Source of the DNA: Eubacterium sp.
GTDB lineage: Bacteria > Bacillota > Clostridia > Lachnospirales > Lachnospiraceae
Assembly: GCA_017480495.1 (NCBI GenBank)
Contig: JAFVAQ010000006.1
Location: forward strand, 1 to 40,687
Length of the DNA: 40,687 nucleotides
Direction: 5' to 3'
Below, in pieces: positions 14,558 to 22,317 of this stretch. Under the pieces are notes generated by a model. The model had not been told where the DNA came from. It did no database searches and saw nothing but the letters and a program-made list of their open reading frames with translations. Each line of letters starts with the position of its first letter. Position 1 is the first letter of the stretch. The position numbers and the translations under genes were made by a program.

Positions 14558-17308
14558 CTATGCTTCTGGACCATCCCAACCACCAAGTGGTAAGTGGCAG
14601 TTCTTATATTTCTTACCAGATCCACATGGACACAGGTCATTTCTTCCTATTTTCTTAGCCTTATTAACCTTAGGGCCCTGCTTTACACTGTCATCCTTGT
14701 TAGTACCAGTAACCTTAGCTACCTGCTCTCTGACAGCCTCTTCCTTTGGCTTAGGAATGTAATGAGTCATGTTAAAGGCTACTCTCTCTTTGATAGTAGA
14801 TATCATCTCATTAAACATTTCAAATCCAGCGAGCTTGTACTCTACAACAGGATCCTTACCAGCCATCCCCTGAAGACCAATACCCTGACGAAGCTGCTCC
14901 ATATCATCGATCTGCTCCATCCACTTCTCATCAACGGCCTGCATGATCATCTTACGCTCGAAATCTTGGAGCTGATTATCATCTTCATATACAGCCTTAC
15001 AGAACTCCTCAAAGGCTTCCAGTACGCTATCCTGGATTCTAGTTCTGTAGTCAACAGAATTTCCACTAGCAAGCTCCTTCTCGGAAGGATTGAGGTCAAT
15101 CAGCTTGCCTTCTCTTTGAGGTGGCATAACCTGTGCCAGCTCTTTCTTGACACTCTCGATATCCCACTCTTCAGGATCTATCTCATTTGAAATGAACTTA
15201 TCAATATATTTACCAACAGTCTCTTTCAGCATGTCGCGAACAGTATCATGCATGTCCTCGCCATCCAGAACTCGACGTCTCTCTTCGTAAATGATCTCAC
15301 GCTGCTCATTATTAACCTGGTCGAATTCCAGCAGACTCTTTCTGATTCCATAGTGGTTGGACTCGATTCTCTTCTGAGCTGTTTCAATACCACGTGAAAC
15401 CATCTTATTTTCAATGATTTCTCCGCCTTCGCCACTAAGTCTCTTAAGGGTCTCCATGGTTCTCTCAACACCGAAGAGTCTGAGCAGATCATCCTCTAAT
15501 GACAGATAGAACTTAGATTCTCCTGGATCTCCCTGACGACCTGAACGACCTCTTAACTGGTTATCTATACGACGAGACTCATGTCTCTCACTACCGATAA
15601 CCTTAAGACCACCAAGCTCTTTAACTATCTTGGCCTCTTCTTCAGATATCTTCTTAGCTTCAACGAGTGCTTCTTTTCTCTGTTCATCAGTTGCATATTC
15701 GAACTCTATGCCCTGATCCTTCAGTATATTTTCTGCCATCTTCTCAGGGTTACCACCGAGAACGATATCAGTACCACGTCCTGCCATGTTAGTAGCTATT
15801 GTAACCGCTCCAACACGTCCTGCCTGAGCAACTATCTCAGCTTCCTTGTCGTGGAACTTAGCATTCAGCACATTGTGCTTAACACCCTTCTTCTTCAGCA
15901 TCTTGCTGAGGGTCTCTGATACCTCAATATTTGCTGTACCAACCAGAACAGGCTGCTTTCTCTCATGTGCCTCAACTACTGACTTTATAATAGCATTATA
16001 CTTATCTTCCTTAGTTGCATAGAGGCTGTCTTCCATATCATTTCTAGCAACAGGTCTATTAGGAGGAATAACTACAACGTCCATTCCATAGATTTCACGG
16101 AACTCTGTTTCCTCTGTCTGAGCTGTACCTGTCATACCAGCCTTCTTCTCATACTTGTTAAAGAAGTTCTGGAAGGTAATAGTAGCAAGAGTCTTATTCT
16201 CTCTATTAACCTTAACGCCTTCCTTAGCCTCCAGTGCCTGATGCAGACCATCACTGAATCTACGACCTGGCATAACACGGCCTGTGAACTCGTCAACGAT
16301 AAGTACTTCATTATCCTTAACGATATAATCTTTATCTCTATGCATAAGAGCATGTGCTCTAACAGCCTGCAGCATACAATGGTACTCATCAATATGCTCT
16401 GGCTCTGTCAGATTAGTGATATCCAGATAATTCTCTATCTGCTTAACACCCTGCTCAGTAAATACTATGAAGTTATCCTTCTCATTTACGAGGTAATCTC
16501 CATCTTCCTCAACCTGCTCACCCATAATGGCCTGAGCCTTTGTGATTTCAGTTGAAGCAGTACCTCTCTTCATTCTCTTTGCGAGGTTATCGCATATCTT
16601 ATAAAGCTCTGTAGGCTTTCCTCCACGTCCTGAAATGATAAGTGGGGTTCTAGCCTCATCTATCAGAATGGAGTCAATCTCGTCGATGATAGCATAGTGA
16701 AGACCACGCTGTACCAGCTGATCCTTATAAGTAACCATGTTATCTCTCAGATAATCGAAACCAAGCTCGTTATTAGTAATATATGTAATGTCGGCCTTAT
16801 AAGCTGCCTGTCTCTCTTCCTTTTTGTAACTCTGAAGTACACAAGCAACCTTCAGACCAAGGAACTCATGAACTCTTCCCATCCACTCTGAGTCACGGAG
16901 GGCCAGATAATCGTTAACTGTTACTATATGTACACCCTTTCCCTCAAGAGCATTCAGGTAAGCAGGCATAGTTGATACAAGAGTTTTACCTTCACCAGTT
17001 CTCATCTCTGCAAGACGTCCCATATGCAGGATAATACCACCGATAACCTGTACTCTGTATGGGCGCATTCCCAGAACTCTCCAAGCTGCCTCTCTAACAA
17101 CAGCAAATGCATCTACTAAAATATCATCAAGAGTCTTTCCGTCTGCAAGTGCATCCTTAAACTCCTGTGTCTTTGCTTTAAGCATTTCATCTGTAAATGA
17201 CTCATCGCTATACTTATCCTCAAGTGCCATTATGTCATTAACAGTCTTATCTATTTTCTTAAGCTCTCGGTCACTATAAGTACCGAACAATTTGTCCGCA
17301 AGGAACAT
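14558..17308 (-). CDS. secA: Protein translocase ATPase SecA
   Basis: SecA drives secretory proteins through SecYEG. The 916-residue protein has the Walker A segment MRTGEGKTLVS, the DEID Walker B region, the preprotein cross-linking domain, the second ATPase domain with TNMAGRGTDIVLGG and LRGRSGRQGDPGES, and a C-terminal zinc-binding SEC-C motif (CPCGSGKKYKNCH). The start at ATG 17308 is chosen because GGAGGA (17320-17315) lies six bases upstream; an upstream in-frame TTG at 17314 falls in the spacer. A sigma-A-like promoter lies at 17373-17401, just beyond the hpf terminator. Gene order hpf-secA-prfB is as in Bacillus. Confidence 0.97.
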   Translation of the reverse strand: MFLADKLFGTYSDRELKKIDKTVNDIMALEDKYSDESFTDEMLKAKTQEFKDALADGKTLDDILVDAFAVVREAAWRVLGMRPYRVQVIGGIILHMGRLAEMRTGEGKTLVSTMPAYLNALEGKGVHIVTVNDYLALRDSEWMGRVHEFLGLKVACVLQSYKKEERQAAYKADITYITNNELGFDYLRDNMVTYKDQLVQRGLHYAIIDEIDSILIDEARTPLIISGRGGKPTELYKICDNLAKRMKRGTASTEITKAQAIMGEQVEEDGDYLVNEKDNFIVFTEQGVKQIENYLDITNLTEPEHIDEYHCMLQAVRAHALMHRDKDYIVKDNEVLIVDEFTGRVMPGRRFSDGLHQALEAKEGVKVNRENKTLATITFQNFFNKYEKKAGMTGTAQTEETEFREIYGMDVVVIPPNRPVARNDMEDSLYATKEDKYNAIIKSVVEAHERKQPVLVGTANIEVSETLSKMLKKKGVKHNVLNAKFHDKEAEIVAQAGRVGAVTIATNMAGRGTDIVLGGNPEKMAENILKDQGIEFEYATDEQRKEALVEAKKISEEEAKIVKELGGLKVIGSERHESRRIDNQLRGRSGRQGDPGESKFYLSLEDDLLRLFGVERTMETLKRLSGEGGEIIENKMVSRGIETAQKRIESNHYGIRKSLLEFDQVNNEQREIIYEERRRVLDGEDMHDTVRDMLKETVGKYIDKFISNEIDPEEWDIESVKKELAQVMPPQREGKLIDLNPSEKELASGNSVDYRTRIQDSVLEAFEEFCKAVYEDDNQLQDFERKMIMQAVDEKWMEQIDDMEQLRQGIGLQGMAGKDPVVEYKLAGFEMFNEMISTIKERVAFNMTHYIPKPKEEAVREQVAKVTGTNKDDSVKQGPKVNKAKKIGRNDLCPCGSGKKYKNCHLPLGGWDGPEA

Positions 17309-17372
17309 AATCAATCCTCCATATCTGATTCCTAGTCATTTCCCACGCTGTAGCATAGAAAACCATTTATCT

Positions 17373-17401
17373 ACTATACCACCAAACCCTTATTCTATCA
17401 A
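17373..17401 (-). promoter_or_regulatory. Probable sigma-A promoter for secA
   Basis: On the minus strand TTGATA (17401-17396) and TATAGT (17378-17373) are separated by exactly 17 bp. The site lies about 65 bp upstream of secA, immediately after the hpf terminator, so secA has its own start in addition to any readthrough. Confidence 0.7.
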
Positions 17402-17441
17402 GCAAAAACAAAGGGAAGCCGAAGGTTTTCTCCGACTTCCC
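17402..17441 (-). terminator. Rho-independent terminator of hpf
   Basis: On the minus strand the arms 17441-17431 and 17423-17413 form an 11-bp stem (GGGAAGTCGGA with TTCGGCTTCCC, including two wobble pairs) with a seven-base loop, followed by a T-rich tract (TTTGTTTTTG). It separates hpf from secA. Confidence 0.85.
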
Positions 17442-17469
17442 CATAAGATTTATCGTAGTTTTATATTTT

Positions 17470-18000
17470 TTAGAACTCTGGCTCTATAAGTCCGTATGTA
17501 TTACCTTTTCTCTTATATACTACATTAACCTCATTGGTCTCTGCATTACGGAATACATAGAAGCTATGTCCCAGGAGTTCCATCTGTACACATGCATCTT
17601 CAGGATACATTGGCTTAACAGCGAATCTCTTGCTTCTGATTATCTGAATCTCATCATAATCTTCCTCTTCTTCTTCCTCAAGGAATCTGTCCTGGAAGTA
17701 TGCTGCATCCTGACTCTGATCTATGATCTTTTTCTTATATCTAACAACCTGACGCTCTATTATTTCAGCAACCATATCGATAGATACATACATATCGTCA
17801 CTAACCTGCTCAGCTCTGATAATATGTCCCTTCATAGGGATTGTAACCTCTATCTTCTGTCTCTCCTTTTCTACAGATAGAGTAACCTGCGCATTTGCAT
17901 CCTCGGCGAAGAACTTTTCAAGTCTTCCAAGCTTGTCATAAATAGCTGACTTAAGTCCCTCTGTTACATCAATATTCTTTCCACTGATCATATAGTTCAT
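17470..18000 (-). CDS. hpf: Long-form ribosome hibernation promoting factor
   Basis: HPF binds the 30S subunit and dimerises 70S ribosomes into inactive 100S particles. The 176-residue length is that of the long form: an N-terminal S30AE domain (about 1-100: MNYMISGKNIDVTEGLKSAI), a charged linker (EEEEEEDYDE) and a C-terminal dimerisation domain (about 118-176: VKPMYPEDACVQMELLGHSFYVFRN). It is preceded by its own promoter (18073-18101) and followed by its own terminator (17402-17441), so it can be expressed independently of secA. Confidence 0.96.
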   Translation of the reverse strand: MNYMISGKNIDVTEGLKSAIYDKLGRLEKFFAEDANAQVTLSVEKERQKIEVTIPMKGHIIRAEQVSDDMYVSIDMVAEIIERQVVRYKKKIIDQSQDAAYFQDRFLEEEEEEDYDEIQIIRSKRFAVKPMYPEDACVQMELLGHSFYVFRNAETNEVNVVYKRKGNTYGLIEPEF

Positions 18001-18072
18001 AATTTTAGTCTCCTTCTCTCTAGAAATACATGCCTTCCGAAAAACCCCCTTTCCGGATACATGTTTAAATGA

Positions 18073-18101
18073 ATTATATCATAATATATCACTTCATTCA
18101 A
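18073..18101 (-). promoter_or_regulatory. Probable sigma-A promoter for hpf
   Basis: On the minus strand TTGAAT (18101-18096) and a perfect TATAAT (18078-18073) are 17 bp apart. The transcript would start near 18066 and have a leader of about 65 nt before the hpf start. Confidence 0.75.
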
Positions 18102-18238
18102 TCAAAGTTACATCCTCAAAAGTGGTTAAATGACTCAAAATTTTAATAAATTTGTAAAAGTTTGTTAGAAATCACGAAATTTATTTTTTTTATAACTTTC
18201 AAAAAAACAGATTATGTCCACTATTTTCATGTTGACAA

Positions 18239-18296
18239 TGTGGATAACTTTGTTAATAACACGATTTCAGTGCGTTTGTGGGCTTAGTTATCAACA
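18239..18296. promoter_or_regulatory. Group of three DnaA-box-like 9-mers
   Basis: TGTGGATAA at 18239-18247 is a perfect DnaA box (TTATCCACA) on the minus strand. TGTTAATAA at 18251-18259 (TTATTAACA) and TTATCAACA at 18288-18296 each differ from the consensus at one position. Three such matches in 58 bp of very AT-rich DNA may reflect DnaA binding or chance. No dnaA, dnaN or origin gene is present, so it is not called an origin. Confidence 0.3.
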
Positions 18297-18345
18297 CGCA
18301 AAATAATAAGGTTATGTTAATTATGGTCAACCGACATCACCTTCT

Positions 18346-18364
18346 ATTGTGCAACTTGCACAAT
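18346..18364. promoter_or_regulatory. Perfect 19-bp palindrome, possible operator
   Basis: ATTGTGCAA at 18346-18354 and TTGCACAAT at 18356-18364 are perfect inverted repeats around a central C. The form is that of a dimeric repressor operator. It lies between the NlpC/P60 terminator and hpf, about 245 bp upstream of the hpf promoter, so its target is unclear. Confidence 0.4.
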
Positions 18365-18390
18365 TACCCGCTAGTTTAGTGTATAAATAA

Positions 18391-18420
18391 CAAAAATCCC
18401 CGGAATTTTACTTCCGGGGA
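18391..18420 (-). terminator. Rho-independent terminator of the NlpC/P60 gene
   Basis: On the minus strand the arms 18420-18412 and 18405-18397 form a perfect 9-bp GC-rich stem (TCCCCGGAA/TTCCGGGGA) with a six-base loop, followed by TTTTTG. It lies 26 bp after the stop codon. Confidence 0.92.
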
Positions 18421-18445
18421 CTGTTTATAACTAAATTGTTACAGA

Positions 18446-19780
18446 TTACTGTCCGATAACTCTGACAGCCTTAACAGGTGTTCTGTAGTCATATGAAGAT
18501 GTCTTAATACCATCTCTAGAGTTAGATGCGTGTACAATTGTACCATTACCTTCATAGATAGCTACGTGACCGATATCTCCACCATTACTATAGAAGAGAA
18601 GGTCTCCTGCCTGAATATCTGAAAGACTAACCTCTGTACCTGCTCCAGACTGCTGAGCTGCTGTACGAGGAAGTGAATAACCATAATTAGCATATACTGA
18701 CTGAACAAAACCTGAACAGTCTGCACCATTTGTAAGTGAAGTACCACCCCACTTATAAGAGTTACCAACGAACTGATTAGCATAGTTTACAAGATCTGAT
18801 CCACCTGAACCAGCTGGAGCTGCATATGTTGGAGCTGGTGCTGCAGCTGCTGTTCCGCCGCCGCCACCGCCACCAGTTGTCTGTGTAGCAGTATATGTAG
18901 CCTGTCTTCTTGTTCCGCCGCCACCCTGTGGTGCAGCTGCCTGCTGCTGAAGTGCAGCCTGCTGAGCCAGATACTCGAGCCAAGCTCTGTCCGCCTCTTC
19001 CTTAGCTATTCTGTCCATCTCTGCCTGCTCTTCTACTGAGATAGCTCTTGGATTATTGAAAGATACATCTATATATTCACTCTTTACAAATCCACGAATA
19101 TCATCGTCAACGGCGATTTCTGTCCATTCATCACCCTGACTATATACATAATACTCTTCACCCTCAGGTATAAGAGTTAAGCATTCGCTGTTCTCGTCCT
19201 TATCTGCTCTAACCTTCAGTGTAGCTGTATTAACAACACCGCTTCTAACGATACCATTATCAAGGCACCACTGACCTGCGTCATCACCATAAGCAAGATA
19301 CTCATTTGCGATATATCCTACACAAGTACCAGATTCGATAAGTGACCACTCATCACCAACTTCATCTACAAGACATACACCACCTCTATCAAGAGCACCG
19401 ATAACCTCAGCGTCTGTACTAGAAGCAACTCTGATATTAACCTTGCCTTCAGTTGTTGCTACAGCTCTATCCTGGAACTGTGGAAAGATTTCCGCATTTG
19501 TGAGTGAAGCTGTCTTTGCCTGAAGATCAACCTCAGGTTCAGCATCTGTTGCTGTTGGTTCAGCATATACATCAGCCATAGTAACACTGCCATCTGTAAG
19601 ATCAGATACAGGATCCTCGGCTCCATTTCCTTCCAAATATTCTCCTACTTTTACAGAGATTCCCACGTTAGATGAGTCATAATCCTGTCCAGCTTGTACA
19701 TCAGAACGTACTCCGACAACTGTCAGAAGCATTCCTGCAGCTAGGCAAGCAGCTAAAACTCTCTTAGTTGGTTTATACAT
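18446..19780 (-). CDS. Secreted NlpC/P60 peptidoglycan endopeptidase with two SH3-like domains
   Basis: The 444-residue protein has a signal peptide (about 1-30), two bacterial SH3-like domains (about 111-165 and 183-238) that probably bind the wall, an alpha-helical stretch (about 247-282), a glycine/alanine-rich linker (286-326, including runs of four and seven Gly) and an NlpC/P60 catalytic domain (about 328-444). Cys355 in GADCSGFV, His405 in DIGHVAIY and His417 in IVHASN form the expected catalytic set. Such enzymes cut the stem peptide, usually between D-Glu and the third residue. ATG 19780 is preferred because GGAGG lies eight bases upstream; ATG 19801 would add seven residues before the signal peptide. 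It stands alone with its own promoter and terminator. Confidence 0.94.
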   Translation of the reverse strand: MYKPTKRVLAACLAAGMLLTVVGVRSDVQAGQDYDSSNVGISVKVGEYLEGNGAEDPVSDLTDGSVTMADVYAEPTATDAEPEVDLQAKTASLTNAEIFPQFQDRAVATTEGKVNIRVASSTDAEVIGALDRGGVCLVDEVGDEWSLIESGTCVGYIANEYLAYGDDAGQWCLDNGIVRSGVVNTATLKVRADKDENSECLTLIPEGEEYYVYSQGDEWTEIAVDDDIRGFVKSEYIDVSFNNPRAISVEEQAEMDRIAKEEADRAWLEYLAQQAALQQQAAAPQGGGGTRRQATYTATQTTGGGGGGGTAAAAPAPTYAAPAGSGGSDLVNYANQFVGNSYKWGGTSLTNGADCSGFVQSVYANYGYSLPRTAAQQSGAGTEVSLSDIQAGDLLFYSNGGDIGHVAIYEGNGTIVHASNSRDGIKTSSYDYRTPVKAVRVIGQ

Positions 19781-19824
19781 TATGTAACCTCCTATAATCA
19801 CCTACGCCACAATATCTTGTGGTT

Positions 19825-19872
19825 TGTTACATTTTTTTTACATTCTTAATCGATTTGTTACGAAATTGTTAC
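19825..19872 (+). promoter_or_regulatory. WalR-like direct repeats upstream of the wall hydrolase
   Basis: TGTTAC-N5-TGTTAC at 19856-19872 exactly fits the WalR (YycF) consensus TGTWAH-N5-TGTWAH. TGTTAC-N5-TTTTAC at 19825-19841 is a near match. The two sites start 31 bp apart, about three helical turns. WalR controls wall hydrolases in Firmicutes. With the promoter called at 19879-19907, both sites lie at and just downstream of the transcription start, which would favour repression. A 6-bp inverted repeat (19807-19812 with 19817-19822) follows in the leader. Confidence 0.5.
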
Positions 19873-19878
19873 AGGTAA

Positions 19879-19907
19879 ATAATACCATCAACACCTTTTC
19901 TTGTCAA
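19879..19907 (-). promoter_or_regulatory. Strong sigma-A promoter for the NlpC/P60 gene
   Basis: On the minus strand a perfect TTGACA (19907-19902) and TATTAT (19884-19879) are separated by 17 bp. Transcription would begin near 19872 and give a leader of about 92 nt. Confidence 0.8.
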
Positions 19908-19924
19908 CACAAAAACGTTATAGT

Positions 19925-19980
19925 ATCGAAACACAAAACGCTCTAGGATTGAAACATAAACTATACAGGATTGAAATAAA
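19925..19980 (+). repeat. Three imperfect direct repeats with ATTGAAAC-like cores
   Basis: ATCGAAAC (19925-19932), ATTGAAAC (19948-19955) and ATTGAAAT (19970-19977) are spaced 23 and 22 bp apart. The last two share AGGATTGAAA and a following A-rich segment. They lie between the divergent NlpC/P60 and murT genes, about 180 bp before murT. A regulator site at two-turn spacing is possible; see also the rejected CRISPR reading. Confidence 0.4.
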
Positions 19981-20156
19981 GTATGTTTTATGCTACTCTT
20001 TCCATGTTAGTGTTTTCAAGCTTTTCGGTAGTATACTACTGCCATCCCTGAAAAGCAATACTGATTATATGGCAATAATATCAACTATATTATTGTACCA
20101 AAACATTACATCAAATAAGCATACAAAAATCTACATTATTATATAGGAAGAAACTC

Positions 20157-21557
20157 ATGAAAAAACACTTAGGACTTACAACCTTTTTGTCCGTAGCAGC
20201 CTGTAAACTGACGAGAAACGCTCTCAGACTTGGGCACCGCGGAGGAACTACTCTTCCAGGCCGCGCCGCAATGGTTTTCGATAAAAGAATCCTTGAAGTA
20301 GTCTCTAAAGATATGGAGATTATCGTTGTAACAGGAACAAATGGCAAGACCACCACCTGCAGCATGCTGAGAAATGCCCTTCAGGAAAGCGGAATCGAGC
20401 CATTATCAAATATATCTGGCGCGAATCTCCTTACAGGGGTTACTGCTGAGTTCACCTCTAACGCTACTCTAAGTGGCCGTCCAAAGAAAAAATACGCAAT
20501 AATCGAATGTGACGAGGGCGCTCTTAAGAAGGTCGTTCCTCTTATAAAGCCAAAGGTTATAGTAGTAACTAATCTTTTCAGAGATCAGCTCGATAGATAC
20601 GGCGAAGTAATGCATACTCTTGAAGAGATAAGACGTGGCGTAAGCCTTGTCCCAGATTCTACTCTTTGTTTAAATGCAGACTGCTCCCTTACATCGTCTC
20701 TTGCAAAGGATGTTCCTAACAAGGTCTACTATTACGGAATAGGAAAGACCGCCGTCACAAGTGACGCACAGGCAGATGAGCTGTCCGATGCAAAATACTG
20801 TATCAACTGCGGAACCGAATATAAGTATGAATATCATACTTATGCACATTTAGGAGGCTTCTACTGTCCTAATTGCGACTACAAGAGAATGAGTCCCGAT
20901 CTCGAAATCGAATCCATAGATATTTCCGCCAAAGGAAGCGATATCAAAGCTCATTTCAAAAACGATAATAATATAGAAGAAATCCATATCGGACTTCCAG
21001 CTTTATACAATGTATATAATGCTATCGCAGCTATAGGAGCATACGAGGCCGCTGGCTGGAACAAGGCTGATATTACAAGTTCACTTGCTAATGTAAGTTC
21101 CAGCTTCGGACGAATGGAAACCTTTACATATAATAATGTAGATATTCAGATGATTTTGGTTAAGAATCCGGCAGGATGTAATCAGTCGCTTAGCTATCTA
21201 TCCTCTCTTGGAGAAGACTATATCGCAGTATTCTGCCTGAATGATAAAACTGCAGATGGTCACGACATATCCTGGATATGGGATGCAGAACACGAAAAGG
21301 TTGCCCACGATCCTCATTGCAAGCATATTTACGTTTCAGGAACAAGAGCTACTGATATGCAGGTACGTCTCAAATATGCAGACGCTGCTGAGGATCATAT
21401 AACACTTATTGAAGATAATAATAAACTGCTTGAACAAATGACTAGTCATAATTTACCAGTATTTATCTTGCCTAATTACACCTCCATGCTCGCTCTCAGA
21501 GCTGTAGTAGGTGCCGCAACTGGCAAGAAAGAATTTTGGAAGGATCAGAAAGCATAA
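20157..21557 (+). CDS. murT: Lipid II isoglutaminyl synthase subunit MurT
   Basis: MurT, with GatD, amidates the D-glutamate of lipid II to D-isoglutamine. The 466-residue protein has a Mur-ligase ATP-binding loop (VTGTNGKTTTCS), a central Cys4 zinc ribbon (CINC ... CPNC, about residues 222-242) that interrupts the ligase domain as in characterised MurT, and the DUF1727-type C-terminal domain (about 315-460). A GGAAG ribosome binding site lies seven bases before the ATG. The stop codon overlaps the gatD start (TAATG), indicating translational coupling. The gene begins a tight murT-gatD-tsaC-rpiB run. Confidence 0.95.
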   Translation: MKKHLGLTTFLSVAACKLTRNALRLGHRGGTTLPGRAAMVFDKRILEVVSKDMEIIVVTGTNGKTTTCSMLRNALQESGIEPLSNISGANLLTGVTAEFTSNATLSGRPKKKYAIIECDEGALKKVVPLIKPKVIVVTNLFRDQLDRYGEVMHTLEEIRRGVSLVPDSTLCLNADCSLTSSLAKDVPNKVYYYGIGKTAVTSDAQADELSDAKYCINCGTEYKYEYHTYAHLGGFYCPNCDYKRMSPDLEIESIDISAKGSDIKAHFKNDNNIEEIHIGLPALYNVYNAIAAIGAYEAAGWNKADITSSLANVSSSFGRMETFTYNNVDIQMILVKNPAGCNQSLSYLSSLGEDYIAVFCLNDKTADGHDISWIWDAEHEKVAHDPHCKHIYVSGTRATDMQVRLKYADAAEDHITLIEDNNKLLEQMTSHNLPVFILPNYTSMLALRAVVGAATGKKEFWKDQKA

Positions 21558-22315
21558 TGGCAGACAGAAGTATTCGAATAGCTCATATGTTTCCAGAGGT
21601 ACTAAACCTCTACGGAGACAGAGGAAATATAATATGTCTTAAGAAGCGCCTAGAGTGGAGAGGAATCGGCTGCGATGTAACCGAAGTAAAGCTCGGTGAT
21701 CAACTGAGTCTCAGCGATTTCGACCTTTTCTTCATCGGCGGAGGCCAGGACTTCGAGCAGGAGGTACTCCTCAGCGACCTGAAGGCCGGCAAAGGTGATA
21801 ATATCAAAGCCGCTATTGAGGATGGCAAGACCTTCCTCTGCATCTGCGGTGGCTACCAGATGATGGGACACTACTACGAAACAAAGGAAGGCGAGAAAAT
21901 GCAGTTCCTTGGTGCTGTAGATTTCCATACTATCGGCGGAGACGTCAGAATGATTGGCAATTACGCCTTTCACTGTCCTCCAGAAGCTGGTGACACTGAT
22001 ATAGTAGGCTTCGAGAACCACAGCGGCCGCACTTATTTGGGAGAGGGCACAAATCCTCTCGGACGAATTCTAAGCGGTTTCGGAAATAATGGTGAAGATA
22101 AAACTGAGGGTATACATTATAAGAATGTATATGGTTCATATAGTCATGGCCCTATTCTTCCTAAAAACCCTAAGTTCGCTGATCATTTAATCAGCGTTAC
22201 ACTTAAGAATAAATACGGAAATGGCGACATCGAGCCATTACCAGACACATATGAAAATGCCGCTCACGACCACATACTAGAAAAAGTCCTCAGCGGTAAC
22301 ATGAGTGGAGACTAA
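21557..22315 (+). CDS. gatD: Lipid II isoglutaminyl synthase glutaminase subunit GatD
   Basis: GatD is the class I glutaminase-like partner that supplies ammonia to MurT. The 252-residue protein has NLYGDRGNIICLKKR near the N-terminus, the nucleophile loop CICGGYQMMG (likely Cys97), and a C-terminal GSYSHGPILPKNP carrying the catalytic His. ATG 21557 overlaps the murT stop and is preferred over the in-frame TTG 21536 inside murT; a GGAAGGA lies 12 bases upstream. Presence of the pair implies that this organism amidates its wall precursor, as many Gram-positives do. Confidence 0.95.
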   Translation: MADRSIRIAHMFPEVLNLYGDRGNIICLKKRLEWRGIGCDVTEVKLGDQLSLSDFDLFFIGGGQDFEQEVLLSDLKAGKGDNIKAAIEDGKTFLCICGGYQMMGHYYETKEGEKMQFLGAVDFHTIGGDVRMIGNYAFHCPPEAGDTDIVGFENHSGRTYLGEGTNPLGRILSGFGNNGEDKTEGIHYKNVYGSYSHGPILPKNPKFADHLISVTLKNKYGNGDIEPLPDTYENAAHDHILEKVLSGNMSGD

Positions 22316-22317
22316 GA

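Larger units (their letters stand above)
18102..18390. other. AT-rich intergenic region upstream of hpf
   Basis: No gene is visible. The stretch contains a group of DnaA-box-like 9-mers (18239-18296) and a 19-bp perfect palindrome (18346-18364), described separately. It also contains long A/T runs (18181-18210). A plus-strand TTGACA at 18232-18237 has no convincing -10 partner. Confidence 0.6.

Noticed and set aside
18239-18296. Replication origin
   Set aside because: Only one exact DnaA box, no dnaA/dnaN/rpmH neighbours and no clear unwinding element with ordered boxes; kept as a weak regulatory note only.
19925-19980. CRISPR-like ATTGAAAC repeats
   Set aside because: The repeated part is only about 10 bp with 22-23 bp spacing, the copies are imperfect, and no cas gene is present; real arrays have repeats of 24 bp or more and unique spacers of similar length.
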